A DNA stretch of 57,877 bases, taken from contig NZ_JAERQE010000032.1 of the NCBI RefSeq assembly GCF_016734765.1, forward strand, positions 1 through 57,877, in the 5' to 3' direction. The translations under genes were made by a program, and so were the position numbers. Under the pieces are notes generated by a model. It did no database searches. It saw only the letters and a list, made by a program, of their open reading frames with translations, and was not told where the DNA came from. The DNA is from Microvirga soli. Lineage in GTDB: Bacteria > Pseudomonadota > Alphaproteobacteria > Rhizobiales > Beijerinckiaceae. Shown here piece after piece: positions 42,454-50,221 of this stretch (the first letter of the stretch is position 1; each line of letters begins with the position of its first letter).

Positions 42454-43289
42454 TATTGAACCGCGATGCCGGATGCGCCGGACAATTCACGCACGGTGCG
42501 CGCGTTGAACTCGCCCGTTACCGGCAGGCGCTTGTCCTGCTCGAAGCGCTCGATGGCCTGCCGCGTTCCGGATCCCATCATGCCATCCACCTTCACGCTG
42601 TATCCGAGCCGCGCCAGCGCGCGCTGGCCCGCAAGAACGGTGTCGCCGGGATCCGGCCGGCCCACATTGCCGGGCGGCACCGGCACGGGCCCTCCCATGC
42701 GGATCATGTCCGCAATCGGATCGCGCGCGGCGGTGCGTGCAGCGGGTGCCCCTGCGGGCGCAGGCTGCTGGACGCGGGCGGGAGGTGTGGCTGCCGGCGC
42801 AGGCTGGCCGCCATTGCGGATCATGTCCGTGATCGGGCTGCGAACTACGGGCTTTGTCGCCGCGCCGGCCGCATTGGTTTCAGGTGCGGCCGCCGGCGGA
42901 GCGAAAGCATGCGGGTTCGGTCCCGTTGCCGGCTGCTCGGCAAGCTGCGTCCCAGGACGCGCGGGCGGCAGGAGGCGGTCGGTTTCGGCTTCGGGAGCCG
43001 GCTCCGGTGCAAGCACGATTTCACGCGTGTTGAAAAGAGGCGCGGGATGGCGGCTGCTCTGCAGCGCCAGCGCGTTCCAGGCAATTGCCCCGCCGCATCC
43101 GGTCAGGAACAGCGCAGCGAGAATCTGCCGAGGATGCCCGAACACGAAAGCGGTTGCCCGCTCGGCCACGCCCGGCCTGCGCTGAGGCTTCGCGACGCGC
43201 CGCTGCGGCGGTCGGGCCGGCGCCTTGCGCCGCACCACGGCGGGAAGGTCCAGATCGTCATCGGGCTGATCGACAAAAGCTTCGCGCAA
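42453..43289 (-). CDS. Membrane-anchored peptidoglycan-binding protein
   Basis: A 278-residue protein. Residues 1-50 are basic and cytoplasmic (RRKAPARPPQRRVAKPQRR); one membrane helix follows (QILAALFLTGCGGAIAWNAL); a long Pro/Ala linker with two ITDMIRNGGQPAP / IADMIRMGGPVPV repeats leads to a C-terminal PG_binding_1 domain (LAGQRALARLGYSVKVDGMM, GSGTRQAIERFEQDKRLPVT). It is in one unit with DUF1491. Confidence 0.88.
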   Translation of the reverse strand: MREAFVDQPDDDLDLPAVVRRKAPARPPQRRVAKPQRRPGVAERATAFVFGHPRQILAALFLTGCGGAIAWNALALQSSRHPAPLFNTREIVLAPEPAPEAETDRLLPPARPGTQLAEQPATGPNPHAFAPPAAAPETNAAGAATKPVVRSPITDMIRNGGQPAPAATPPARVQQPAPAGAPAARTAARDPIADMIRMGGPVPVPPGNVGRPDPGDTVLAGQRALARLGYSVKVDGMMGSGTRQAIERFEQDKRLPVTGEFNARTVRELSGASGIAVQ

Positions 43290-43654
43290 GGGATCGTTCC
43301 GTTCTCAAGGGATGAGGTCGTTTTGGACCACGCGGCCGAAAGGACAAGCCCGCGGACGAATCCGCCTGCTATCCCCTGGCAAAGAGCCTGACAGAGGGCG
43401 CTTAAGCGAAACCTAATTGCCGCAGCCGTTTCGTTGGAGTGATCGGCACAGGCAGCGCCTCGGTCTTTCCCAGGATGCGGAGCAGCGACGACCGCACCGG
43501 TTTCCCATTACTGTACAATGACTTGGCTCCACCAGGGAGCGGCAAGGTTTCGTTCATCCTGTTTGCAGGTTTCCGACAACATGCCTACGCCGGATGCGCA
43601 GGGTCCGGTATGGTGCTGCATCATTGTTCGCTTCAGGCCATAGCGTCACCACCC
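43290..43654. other. Intergenic region between divergent genes
   Basis: About 365 bp without a convincing gene. It must contain promoters for the peptidoglycan-binding gene (minus) and the gene at 43655 (plus). The plus frame is open from 43439 but lacks family-like or signal-like sequence until the ATG at 43655. No repeat or clear operator seen. Confidence 0.5.
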
Positions 43655-43978
43655 ATGTTGTCCATTCTCCGTTTCATCCTGATCGTCGGGGCCATTTTCT
43701 ACTACTCGCCGGTCCGCCATAAAGGCGAAGGCACCGCCGCCATCGAGGCATTTTTCACGCCCAAGGCCAGCGCACCAACCGCCCCCTCCCTGCCGCCCGC
43801 GACGGAGGGGCCGGGCCACCTGGAGACCGTCTGGAAGGCCCTTCCCGACAGCGCCAAGCAGGCCGTGGTCGACAAGATCATGACGACGTCAGGCTTTCCC
43901 CTGGCGGATGCCTCAAAACCCGCCGACACCCTGCGGCCGGAGGACCGCGCTTTGGCCGCCTCGAAGCCGCGCACGTAA
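43655..43978 (+). CDS. Small membrane-anchored protein
   Basis: A 107-residue protein with an N-terminal membrane helix (MLSILRFILIVGAIFYYSPV), a short Pro/Ala-rich linker and a C-terminal helical part (GHLETVWKALPDSAKQAVVD). The pattern fits small inner-membrane proteins of alphaproteobacteria annotated as DUF5330-like or hypothetical; I do not assign a family. The next gene is sufE, 68 bp away on the same strand. Confidence 0.65.
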   Translation: MLSILRFILIVGAIFYYSPVRHKGEGTAAIEAFFTPKASAPTAPSLPPATEGPGHLETVWKALPDSAKQAVVDKIMTTSGFPLADASKPADTLRPEDRALAASKPRT

Positions 43979-44046
43979 AATCCACTGCACCCGTCGCCAA
44001 AGGGCGGCTCGATAGCTATATGTCCGGCAGACATCACAGGTTTTCC

Positions 44047-44475
44047 ATGCTGCCGACAATCGACGAAATCGTTTCCAACTTCGAACTGCTCGACGAGTGG
44101 GAGGAGCGCTATCGCTACATTATCGAGCTCGGCCGTCTGATGGAGCCGCTGCCGGACGAGGCGCATAGCGACATCAACAAGGTTCAGGGCTGCGCCAGCC
44201 AGGTCTGGCTCCAGATGGATGTGAAATCCTCAGGCGGCAAGCCGGTTCTGCATCTGCTCGGCGACAGCGACGCCCATATCGTGCGCGGCCTCGTGGCGCT
44301 CCTGGTCTCCCTCTACGACGGTAAGACCGCGTCCGAGGCGCTTTCCACGGACGCACTGGCTCTGTTCAAGGAACTCGGCCTGTCCGAGCATCTGACGCCG
44401 CAGCGATCAAACGGCGTCAGATCCATGGTCGAGCGCATCCGCCGCGATGCGCAGATGGCGCTGGCTGCTTCCTAG
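44047..44475 (+). CDS. sufE: SufE family sulfur-transfer protein
   Basis: A 142-residue SufE protein, which takes persulfide sulfur from the cysteine desulfurase SufS for Fe-S cluster assembly. The acceptor Cys49 lies in NKVQGCASQVWLQ, which defines the family; RYRYIIELGRLMEPLPDE and ALSTDALALFKELGLSEHLT are also typical, as is the final RSNGVRSMVERIR. ATG at 44047 is preferred over an upstream ATG at 44020. No other suf gene is nearby. Its end overlaps the convergent DUF6456 gene. Confidence 0.95.
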   Translation: MLPTIDEIVSNFELLDEWEERYRYIIELGRLMEPLPDEAHSDINKVQGCASQVWLQMDVKSSGGKPVLHLLGDSDAHIVRGLVALLVSLYDGKTASEALSTDALALFKELGLSEHLTPQRSNGVRSMVERIRRDAQMALAAS

Positions 44476-45440
44476 ATTCGTCCGCCCTCGATCACCACCG
44501 CCTGCCAGGCCCGGATGCCGCGTGAGGCGGCCGGTCCGCGCGCTTCCGACTCGATGCCGTAATGCTCCGCGAGGCGCCCCAGCGCGAGGCGCACCACGAC
44601 CTTGGCAGAACGCGCAGGCCATTGCCGCTCCCGCTCAATCTGCTCCAGCCCTTTGAGGAAGCCGCAGAGATCGAGGAGCAGGTCGCTGAAGTCGCTACCA
44701 ACTGCATCGAAGGCGTGGCGGAGCCTCTGGCGCGCCGCGACCATCCGGTCGGTGGCCTCGCCCGGAGAGGCAGGGCCGCCGGTCTTCGGCATCGCGTCCC
44801 ACCGCGCCGTCACGCCGGGCAAAAGGCCTGCGAGCATGATGTCGGTGCGAAGCCGCTCTCCCGCTTGGTAGGATGCTTCATCGATCATCGGTCCGCCGTT
44901 GCGATCCCGGCGCCGGCGCAGCCAGTCGAGGGGGCTTTCCTCCGTGTCGATCCGCACGCGCGTCGTGCCCGTGGCGGTCTCGACATTCGCCAACTCCGTC
45001 TCGCGATGCTGATGGAAAAAAGTGAGGTCCGCCTCGGGCGAGGAGATGCGGCGCAGATGGGCTTGCCCGGCTGCGGTCAGCTGCAGGGTCCGGCGGCTCG
45101 AGTCTCCCTGTTGCCAGCCCGCGAGATCCGCGCGCACGAGGGCATCCGCTGACGCGGTCGCAAAGCGCCCTGCCCCGACCGAGACGCCGCCCCGGCGCCT
45201 GTGGATAAGGACGCTCGACGGGTCGGTCGGATCGATGAGCGCCCAGGTTTCCGGCTGGCCGAGCGCTGCAAGCAGGCGCCTCGCCTCCTGGGTCAGGGAA
45301 TCGGCTTCCGGTTGTCCGGTGGCCGGGACAGCTCTCTTCTGCGCGCGCGCCTTACACTTCTTCGAACCAGCCTTCCTAACCGCTGAAAAGTCTGTCGCGG
45401 CAATACTCTGATGAACCGCATCGCCGTCTTCAATGTTCAT
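44472..45440 (-). CDS. DUF6456 domain protein
   Basis: A 322-residue protein of the DUF6456 family, frequent in Hyphomicrobiales. The family region is TRVRIDTEESPLDWLRRRRD, then ASYQAGERLRTDIMLAGLLP, RMVAARQRLRHAFDAVG, and the end GRLAEHYGIESEARG. The N-terminal 70 residues look disordered and basic (AGSKKCKARAQKRAVPA); the middle has a winged-helix-like feel (LVRADLAGWQQGDSSRRTLQ), so DNA binding is possible. Its end overlaps sufE by four bases convergently. Confidence 0.88.
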   Translation of the reverse strand: MNIEDGDAVHQSIAATDFSAVRKAGSKKCKARAQKRAVPATGQPEADSLTQEARRLLAALGQPETWALIDPTDPSSVLIHRRRGGVSVGAGRFATASADALVRADLAGWQQGDSSRRTLQLTAAGQAHLRRISSPEADLTFFHQHRETELANVETATGTTRVRIDTEESPLDWLRRRRDRNGGPMIDEASYQAGERLRTDIMLAGLLPGVTARWDAMPKTGGPASPGEATDRMVAARQRLRHAFDAVGSDFSDLLLDLCGFLKGLEQIERERQWPARSAKVVVRLALGRLAEHYGIESEARGPAASRGIRAWQAVVIEGGRI

Positions 45441-45626
45441 GTTTTGTTCCCATAAATAAAGTAAGGAAGGGCTGCCCCTTCCTCCTCCGATAGTGGGGGC
45501 ATATTCCTAGTTGTCAACGCGATTCAAAACTGTTGATAAGACTGAGGATAACTCGGACAGCGCGGGATACGCCCGCACAAAGGCCGCAATGATCCCCCGC
45601 CTTTTCAGCAGGGGATCGCACGAGAT

Positions 45627-46061
45627 TTACGCTGCGGACATGACGATCAAGGATCCGGGTTCCGCGCCTTGCGCGAAGGGGAACCCCTCGTCGGCCCAGC
45701 CCGTCATGCCGCCGAGCATCAGCTTCACCGGACGTCCGAGTTGCGCCAGCCGCAGCGCGCCCCTGTCGGCCCCGTTGCAATGCGGGCCGGCGCAATAGAC
45801 CACGAACAATGTCTGCTCGGGCCAGGCCGACATCCGCTCCGCCGTGATCTCCCCGTGCGGAAGGTTGAGGGCACGCGGCACATGGCTGCGGGCATAAGCC
45901 TTGGGCCCGCGCACGTCGAGGAGCACGAAGTCGGCATGGCCGCTTGCGAACGCGGCATGCACATCGGCGCAATCGGTCTCCAGCGAGAGGCGGGCGGCGA
46001 AATGGGCTTGGGCGATGGCGGATGCGGCAGCGGGAACGGACGCGACGGAACTGGCCAGCAT
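45627..46061 (-). CDS. Rhodanese-like sulfurtransferase
   Basis: A 144-residue single-domain rhodanese. HADFVLLDVRGPKAYARSHV, then PRALNLPHGEI lead to the active-site loop VVYCAGPHCNGADR with Cys90; LGGMTGWADEGFPF ends it. AAGGAGG precedes the ATG at 46061. It is divergent from a GlxA-type regulator with 88 bp between starts, an arrangement common for ftrA, so the regulator may control it. The gap 45441-45626 shows no gene. Confidence 0.92.
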   Translation of the reverse strand: MLASSVASVPAAASAIAQAHFAARLSLETDCADVHAAFASGHADFVLLDVRGPKAYARSHVPRALNLPHGEITAERMSAWPEQTLFVVYCAGPHCNGADRGALRLAQLGRPVKLMLGGMTGWADEGFPFAQGAEPGSLIVMSAA

Positions 46062-46149
46062 GGGAACCTCCTTGTGGAAAAGCCGTGGCCAGAGTTCCGC
46101 ATAGGCGCCATGGTGGAAAGTGGCGCTTCCGCCAACAGACGTACATATC

Positions 46150-47124
46150 ATGCCAAACCATCTCGTCGTCGCCCTCGCCTATGACCGCCTGAGCACCTTC
46201 GAATTCGGCATCGCCGTCGAGATCTTCGGGCTGCCGCGTCCCGAGATGGGACCGGACTGGTACCGCTTCACCGTCTGCGCCATAGAGCCCGGCCCCTTGC
46301 GCGCCACTGGCGGCTTCCAGATCATGGCCGATGGCGGACTCGAACTCCTGGAGCGGGCGGACACCATCGTGATTCCCGGCTGGCGCGGAGCCTCCACTGA
46401 GCCGGTCCCGCCAGCCCTCGTCGAGGCTCTGAAGCGTGCGCATGGGCGCGGCGCGCGATTGATGTCGATCTGCTCCGGCGTCTTCGCGCTTGCCGCCACA
46501 GGGCTTCTGTCGGGACGCCGCGCGACCACCCACTGGCATTACGCGCAGCAGCTCTCGGACGCCTACCCTGATATCAAGGTCGAGCCGGATGTTCTGTATG
46601 TGGATGAGGGCCGGCTGCTCACCTCCGCCGGCAGCGCTGCAGGGATCGACCTCTGCCTGCATGTGGTGCGCAATGACTTCGGCCCCGAGATTGCCAACCG
46701 GCTGGCCCGCCGCCTCGTGGTCCCGCCTCATCGCGAGGGCGGGCAGGCGCAATTCATCGAGCGCCCCGTTCCGCCGGCGCGCGAAGGGGCGAGGTTCGCG
46801 CCGCTGTTCGACCGGATGCGGCAACAGCTCAGCGAAGACCAACCCATCGAAATGCTGGCCGCGGAGGCGGGCATGAGCACGCGAACGTTCCTGCGCCGTT
46901 TCAAAGCCGCAACAGGCTTGCCGCCTGGCGAATGGCTGCTTGGCGAGCGCCTGATCCGTGCTCGCGAATTGCTGGAGACGACCCGCAACTCGATCGAGGA
47001 CATTGCCGGCGCAACGGGCTTCGGCTCCGCGGCAACCTTGCGCCATCATTTCCGCTCGCGCCTCGGCACCAGTCCGGCGGCCTATCGCGGCCGTTTCGCT
47101 CAGGAAGCTAGAGCTTCGGAATGA
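46150..47124 (+). CDS. ftrA: GlxA/FtrA family AraC-type transcriptional regulator
   Basis: A 324-residue regulator. The N-terminal half is a DJ-1/PfpI-like (class I glutamine amidotransferase-like) domain: VALAYDRLSTFEFGIAVEIF, then LMSICSGVFALAATGLLSGR, RATTHWHYA. The C-terminal half is an AraC helix-turn-helix pair: IEMLAAEAGMSTRTFLRRFK, ATGFGSAATLRHHFRSRLG, then TSPAAYRGRF. ATG at 46150 follows a short leader. It faces a rhodanese gene divergently and likely regulates it. The end coincides with the mucR terminator. Confidence 0.9.
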   Translation: MPNHLVVALAYDRLSTFEFGIAVEIFGLPRPEMGPDWYRFTVCAIEPGPLRATGGFQIMADGGLELLERADTIVIPGWRGASTEPVPPALVEALKRAHGRGARLMSICSGVFALAATGLLSGRRATTHWHYAQQLSDAYPDIKVEPDVLYVDEGRLLTSAGSAAGIDLCLHVVRNDFGPEIANRLARRLVVPPHREGGQAQFIERPVPPAREGARFAPLFDRMRQQLSEDQPIEMLAAEAGMSTRTFLRRFKAATGLPPGEWLLGERLIRARELLETTRNSIEDIAGATGFGSAATLRHHFRSRLGTSPAAYRGRFAQEARASE

Positions 47125-47147
47125 AAAAAGCCGCCCTGAGGGCGGCT
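47124..47147 (-). terminator. Rho-independent terminator for mucR
   Basis: On the minus strand AGCCGCCCTCAGGGCGGCT is followed by TTTTTT, 24 bp after the mucR stop. The same stem lies at the end of ftrA on the plus strand and may serve both. Confidence 0.88.
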
Positions 47148-47170
47148 GATTTCAGCGAATGATGGTCGGT

Positions 47171-47605
47171 TCAGCTAGAGCTGCGCGAAGAACGGCGCTT
47201 CCGGCGCTGCTGGCCGAGGCCCATTTCCTTGGCAAGCTCGGAGCGGGCCTTCGCGTAGTTGGGAGCAACCATCGGGTAATCGACGGGCAGGCCCCACTTC
47301 TCGCGGTACTGCTCGGGAGTCATGTTGTACTGCGTGCGCAGATGGCGCTTCAGCGACTTGAACTTCTTTCCGTCCTCAAGGCAGACGATGTAATCGGGGG
47401 TCACGGACTTCTTGACCGGGATCGCCGGCTTGGGCGCCTCGACCGGAACTTCCACGGTGCCGCCCCCGACACGAAGAAGAGCCGAGTGGACGTCATTGAT
47501 CAGAGTCCCAAGATCGGACGAAGGAACAGAATTGTTGCTGACATAGGCGGAAACGATGTCGGCAGCCAGCTCAATGTAGTTCGAAGCAGCGATATTGTCG
47601 CTCAT
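47171..47605 (-). CDS. MucR/Ros family zinc-finger transcriptional regulator
   Basis: A 144-residue MucR-type regulator, a global regulator with nucleoid-binding character in this order. The core reads DYIVCLEDGKKFKSLKRHLR then TQYNMTPEQYREKWGLPVDY; the N-terminal half (IELAADIVSAYVSNNSVPSS) is the oligomerisation region and the C-terminus is basic (RRKRRSSRSSS). Of the Ros zinc ligands it keeps Cys75 and His88, has Asp78 for the second Cys and Gln92 at the second His. Related proteins in Mesorhizobium fold without zinc. Start at 47605 by homology. Confidence 0.93.
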   Translation of the reverse strand: MSDNIAASNYIELAADIVSAYVSNNSVPSSDLGTLINDVHSALLRVGGGTVEVPVEAPKPAIPVKKSVTPDYIVCLEDGKKFKSLKRHLRTQYNMTPEQYREKWGLPVDYPMVAPNYAKARSELAKEMGLGQQRRKRRSSRSSS

Positions 47606-48027
47606 TTTGATTTTCTTCCTTTCCGGCTCTTTGGAACGGCTCAAAAAAGCTTTTCAACCTATCTTTGAGCATTCTCGTCTGAGGCAATGCTTGCCTCTTT
47701 CTAGAACCGCAACGTACTTGCACAGAAATCGTGCTTGTTTGTCCAAGTATGGCAAATTCAGCCCCAATGCAAGATGTTCAAAAGGAAAACTTTGGAAAAC
47801 TTCGTAACATCTTTCACTGTGCAATAAACTCAGGCACAAAAGTTAATGCCTGCATCCATAGGTTAGGGCTCTGATCACATGAATTTCATCCTTTGGAGCC
47901 GAAGAAGTAACTAAAAAGGCACTTGAGGAGAACATTCGGGCGCCTGCCTTATCCGGTTGGGACCTGCCATGGGAAATCAGAGTTGTCTGTGCATAATCCC
48001 TGCCGACGTTTCTCACCGGAAGATTTC
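47606..48027. other. Regulatory region between mucR and the oligopeptidase gene
   Basis: About 420 bp, clearly AT-richer than its surroundings, with runs such as AAAAGGAAAACTTTGGAAAAC. MucR proteins bind AT-rich DNA with TpA steps and often repress themselves, so autoregulation here is likely (inference). No gene seen; a plus frame open from 47923 joins the oligopeptidase frame but lacks family sequence. Confidence 0.5.
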
Positions 48028-50139
48028 ATGAAAACTGAGCGCCTCCCCTTTCAGCCCTTGCCTGCTGCGCCTTCGATTCCCGCAAGACCTCACGTCTTCG
48101 AGATGCACGGAGTTCAAGTCCACGACGACTACGCCTGGCTGAAGGCGGAGAACTGGAAAGACGTTCTCAAGGATCCGGCCGTCCTCGATCCGGAGATCCG
48201 GGCTTGCCTGGAACAGGAGAACGCCTACGCGGCCGCAGCTTTCACCGGCACCGAAGAGTTCCAGGCCCGCCTCGTGGCCGAAATGCGCGGCCGTATCAAG
48301 GAGGACGATTCCAGCGTTCCCGAGCCGGACGGTCCTTATGCTTACTTCACCCGCTATCGCGAAGGCGGCCAGCATCCCCTCGTCTGCCGCCAGCCCCGTG
48401 ATGGGGGCCTTGAGACCATCATGCTCGACGGCGACAGGGAGGCCGAGGGCCATCCCTTTTTCGATCTCGGCGGAGCGGATCACTCGCCCGATCACAAGCT
48501 CCTGGCCTGGGGTGCGGACATCAAGGGTTCCGAATACTTCACGATCCGCGTGCGTGACTTAGGCAGCGGCACCGATCTGCCCGACGCGGTGCCCCAGACC
48601 TCCGGCGGCGCCGTGTGGCTCAACGACTCGTCGAGCTTCTATTATGTGGAACTCGACGAGAACCATCGTCCGGTCCGGGTCAAACTCCACCGCCTCGGCA
48701 CGAGCCCTGATCAGGATCAGGTCGTCTATGAGGAGAAGGATCCGGGCTTCTTCGTGAAGCTCGGCACCACCCAGTCGGACGCTTTCGTGCTCATCGAGGC
48801 GAGCGACCACGAAACCTCCGAAATCTGGCTCCTCGACCGGGCCGATCCGTCGGCCGCGCCACGGGTCGTCGAGCCGCGCACGCCGCAGCTCAAATACGAC
48901 GTGGAGCATCACGGGGACAATCTCATCATCCTGACCAACGCGGACGGGTCAGAGGACTTCAAGATCGTCGCGGCTCCCGTGGCAAACCCGGGGCGTGATC
49001 ACTGGCGCGATCTGGTGCCATACCGTGCGGGCACGATGATCCTCTCCCACGTGGCGCTTGCCCGCTATCTCGTGCGCCTCGAGCGCGAGAACGCGAACCC
49101 ACGCATCGTGCTGCGGGAGTTTGCGACAGGCCGCGAGGAGAGCGTCGCTTTCGCTGAGGAAGCCTATTCGCTGGGCTTCTCGGCGGGCTATGAATTCGAC
49201 ACGGACGTGATCCGCTATCACTACTCGTCGATGACAACCCCGAGCGAGGTGATCGACTACAACCTCCGCACCGGGGAACGCAGCTTGCGCAAGCGGCAGG
49301 AGGTGCCGAGCGGGCACAACCCGGCCGATTACGTCACCCGTCGCCTGTTCGCCACGGCTCCCGACGGAGAGCAGGTGCCGGTCTCCATCGTTCATCGGCG
49401 CGAGGTCGCCCTCGACGGATCCGCGCCCTGCCTGCTCTACGGCTATGGCTCCTACGGCATGTCCATGCCGGCGGCCTTCCGCACCGGGATCCTGTCCCTG
49501 GTCGACCGCGGCCTCGTCTATGCCATCGCGCATATTCGTGGCGGCACCGAAAAGGGCTGGCGCTGGTACATGGACGGCAAGCGCGAGAAGAAGCCCAACA
49601 GCTTCACGGATTTCATCGCCTGCGGCGAAGCCTTGGTTCAGGCGGGCTACACCTCACGCGGCCGCATCGTCGCCCATGGCGGCAGCGCCGGCGGCATGCT
49701 CATGGGGGCAGTGGCGAACTTGGCGCCGGACCTCTTTGCCGGCATCATCGCCGAGGTGCCTTTCGTCGACGTGCTCAATACGATGCTCGACAGCGAGCTG
49801 CCCCTCACCCCGCCCGAATGGCCGGAATGGGGCGCCCCGGCTGCGGATGAGACCGCCTTCAGCACCATCTTGTCCTATTCGCCCTACGACAACGTGAAGC
49901 CTCAGGCCTATCCGGCAATTCTGGCCCTGGCAGGCCTCACCGACCCGCGGGTTACCTATTGGGAGCCGGCGAAGTGGGTGGCGCGGCTCCGGGCCACCAT
50001 GACGGGGGGCGGCCCAATCCTGTTCAAGCTCAACATGGAGGCCGGGCACGCAGGCGCCGCCGGCCGCTTCGACCGCCTCGAGGAGGTCGCCCTCGCCTAT
50101 ACCTTCGCTCTTAAATGCGTCGGGGGCTTTCAGACTTGA
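48028..50139 (+). CDS. Oligopeptidase B / S9 prolyl oligopeptidase family
   Basis: A 703-residue serine peptidase. Residues 1-420 form the beta-propeller cap (YAWLKAENWKDVLKDPAVLD; YYVELDENHRPVRVKLHRLG), and the rest the alpha/beta hydrolase. The nucleophile is Ser553 in HGGSAGGMLMG; DGKREKKPNSFTDFIACGEA is diagnostic for oligopeptidase B; the Asp and His lie in LAGLTDPRVTYWEP and NMEAGHAGAAGR. No signal peptide, so cytoplasmic. Oligopeptidase B cuts short peptides after Lys/Arg. Normal length. It stands alone. Confidence 0.93.
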   Translation: MKTERLPFQPLPAAPSIPARPHVFEMHGVQVHDDYAWLKAENWKDVLKDPAVLDPEIRACLEQENAYAAAAFTGTEEFQARLVAEMRGRIKEDDSSVPEPDGPYAYFTRYREGGQHPLVCRQPRDGGLETIMLDGDREAEGHPFFDLGGADHSPDHKLLAWGADIKGSEYFTIRVRDLGSGTDLPDAVPQTSGGAVWLNDSSSFYYVELDENHRPVRVKLHRLGTSPDQDQVVYEEKDPGFFVKLGTTQSDAFVLIEASDHETSEIWLLDRADPSAAPRVVEPRTPQLKYDVEHHGDNLIILTNADGSEDFKIVAAPVANPGRDHWRDLVPYRAGTMILSHVALARYLVRLERENANPRIVLREFATGREESVAFAEEAYSLGFSAGYEFDTDVIRYHYSSMTTPSEVIDYNLRTGERSLRKRQEVPSGHNPADYVTRRLFATAPDGEQVPVSIVHRREVALDGSAPCLLYGYGSYGMSMPAAFRTGILSLVDRGLVYAIAHIRGGTEKGWRWYMDGKREKKPNSFTDFIACGEALVQAGYTSRGRIVAHGGSAGGMLMGAVANLAPDLFAGIIAEVPFVDVLNTMLDSELPLTPPEWPEWGAPAADETAFSTILSYSPYDNVKPQAYPAILALAGLTDPRVTYWEPAKWVARLRATMTGGGPILFKLNMEAGHAGAAGRFDRLEEVALAYTFALKCVGGFQT

Positions 50140-50221
50140 CGAGAAGCCCTATGTCTCGTTGTACCGTATCTAACCGCATAGGTTGAGATAGCAGCGAGCT
50201 ACCAGGGACTTCCGAAAGTAC

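Noticed and set aside
45514..47049. A 511-codon minus-strand frame covering the rhodanese and ftrA genes
   Set aside because: It is a shadow: both rhodanese and ftrA have complete family signatures in other frames here, while this frame has none.
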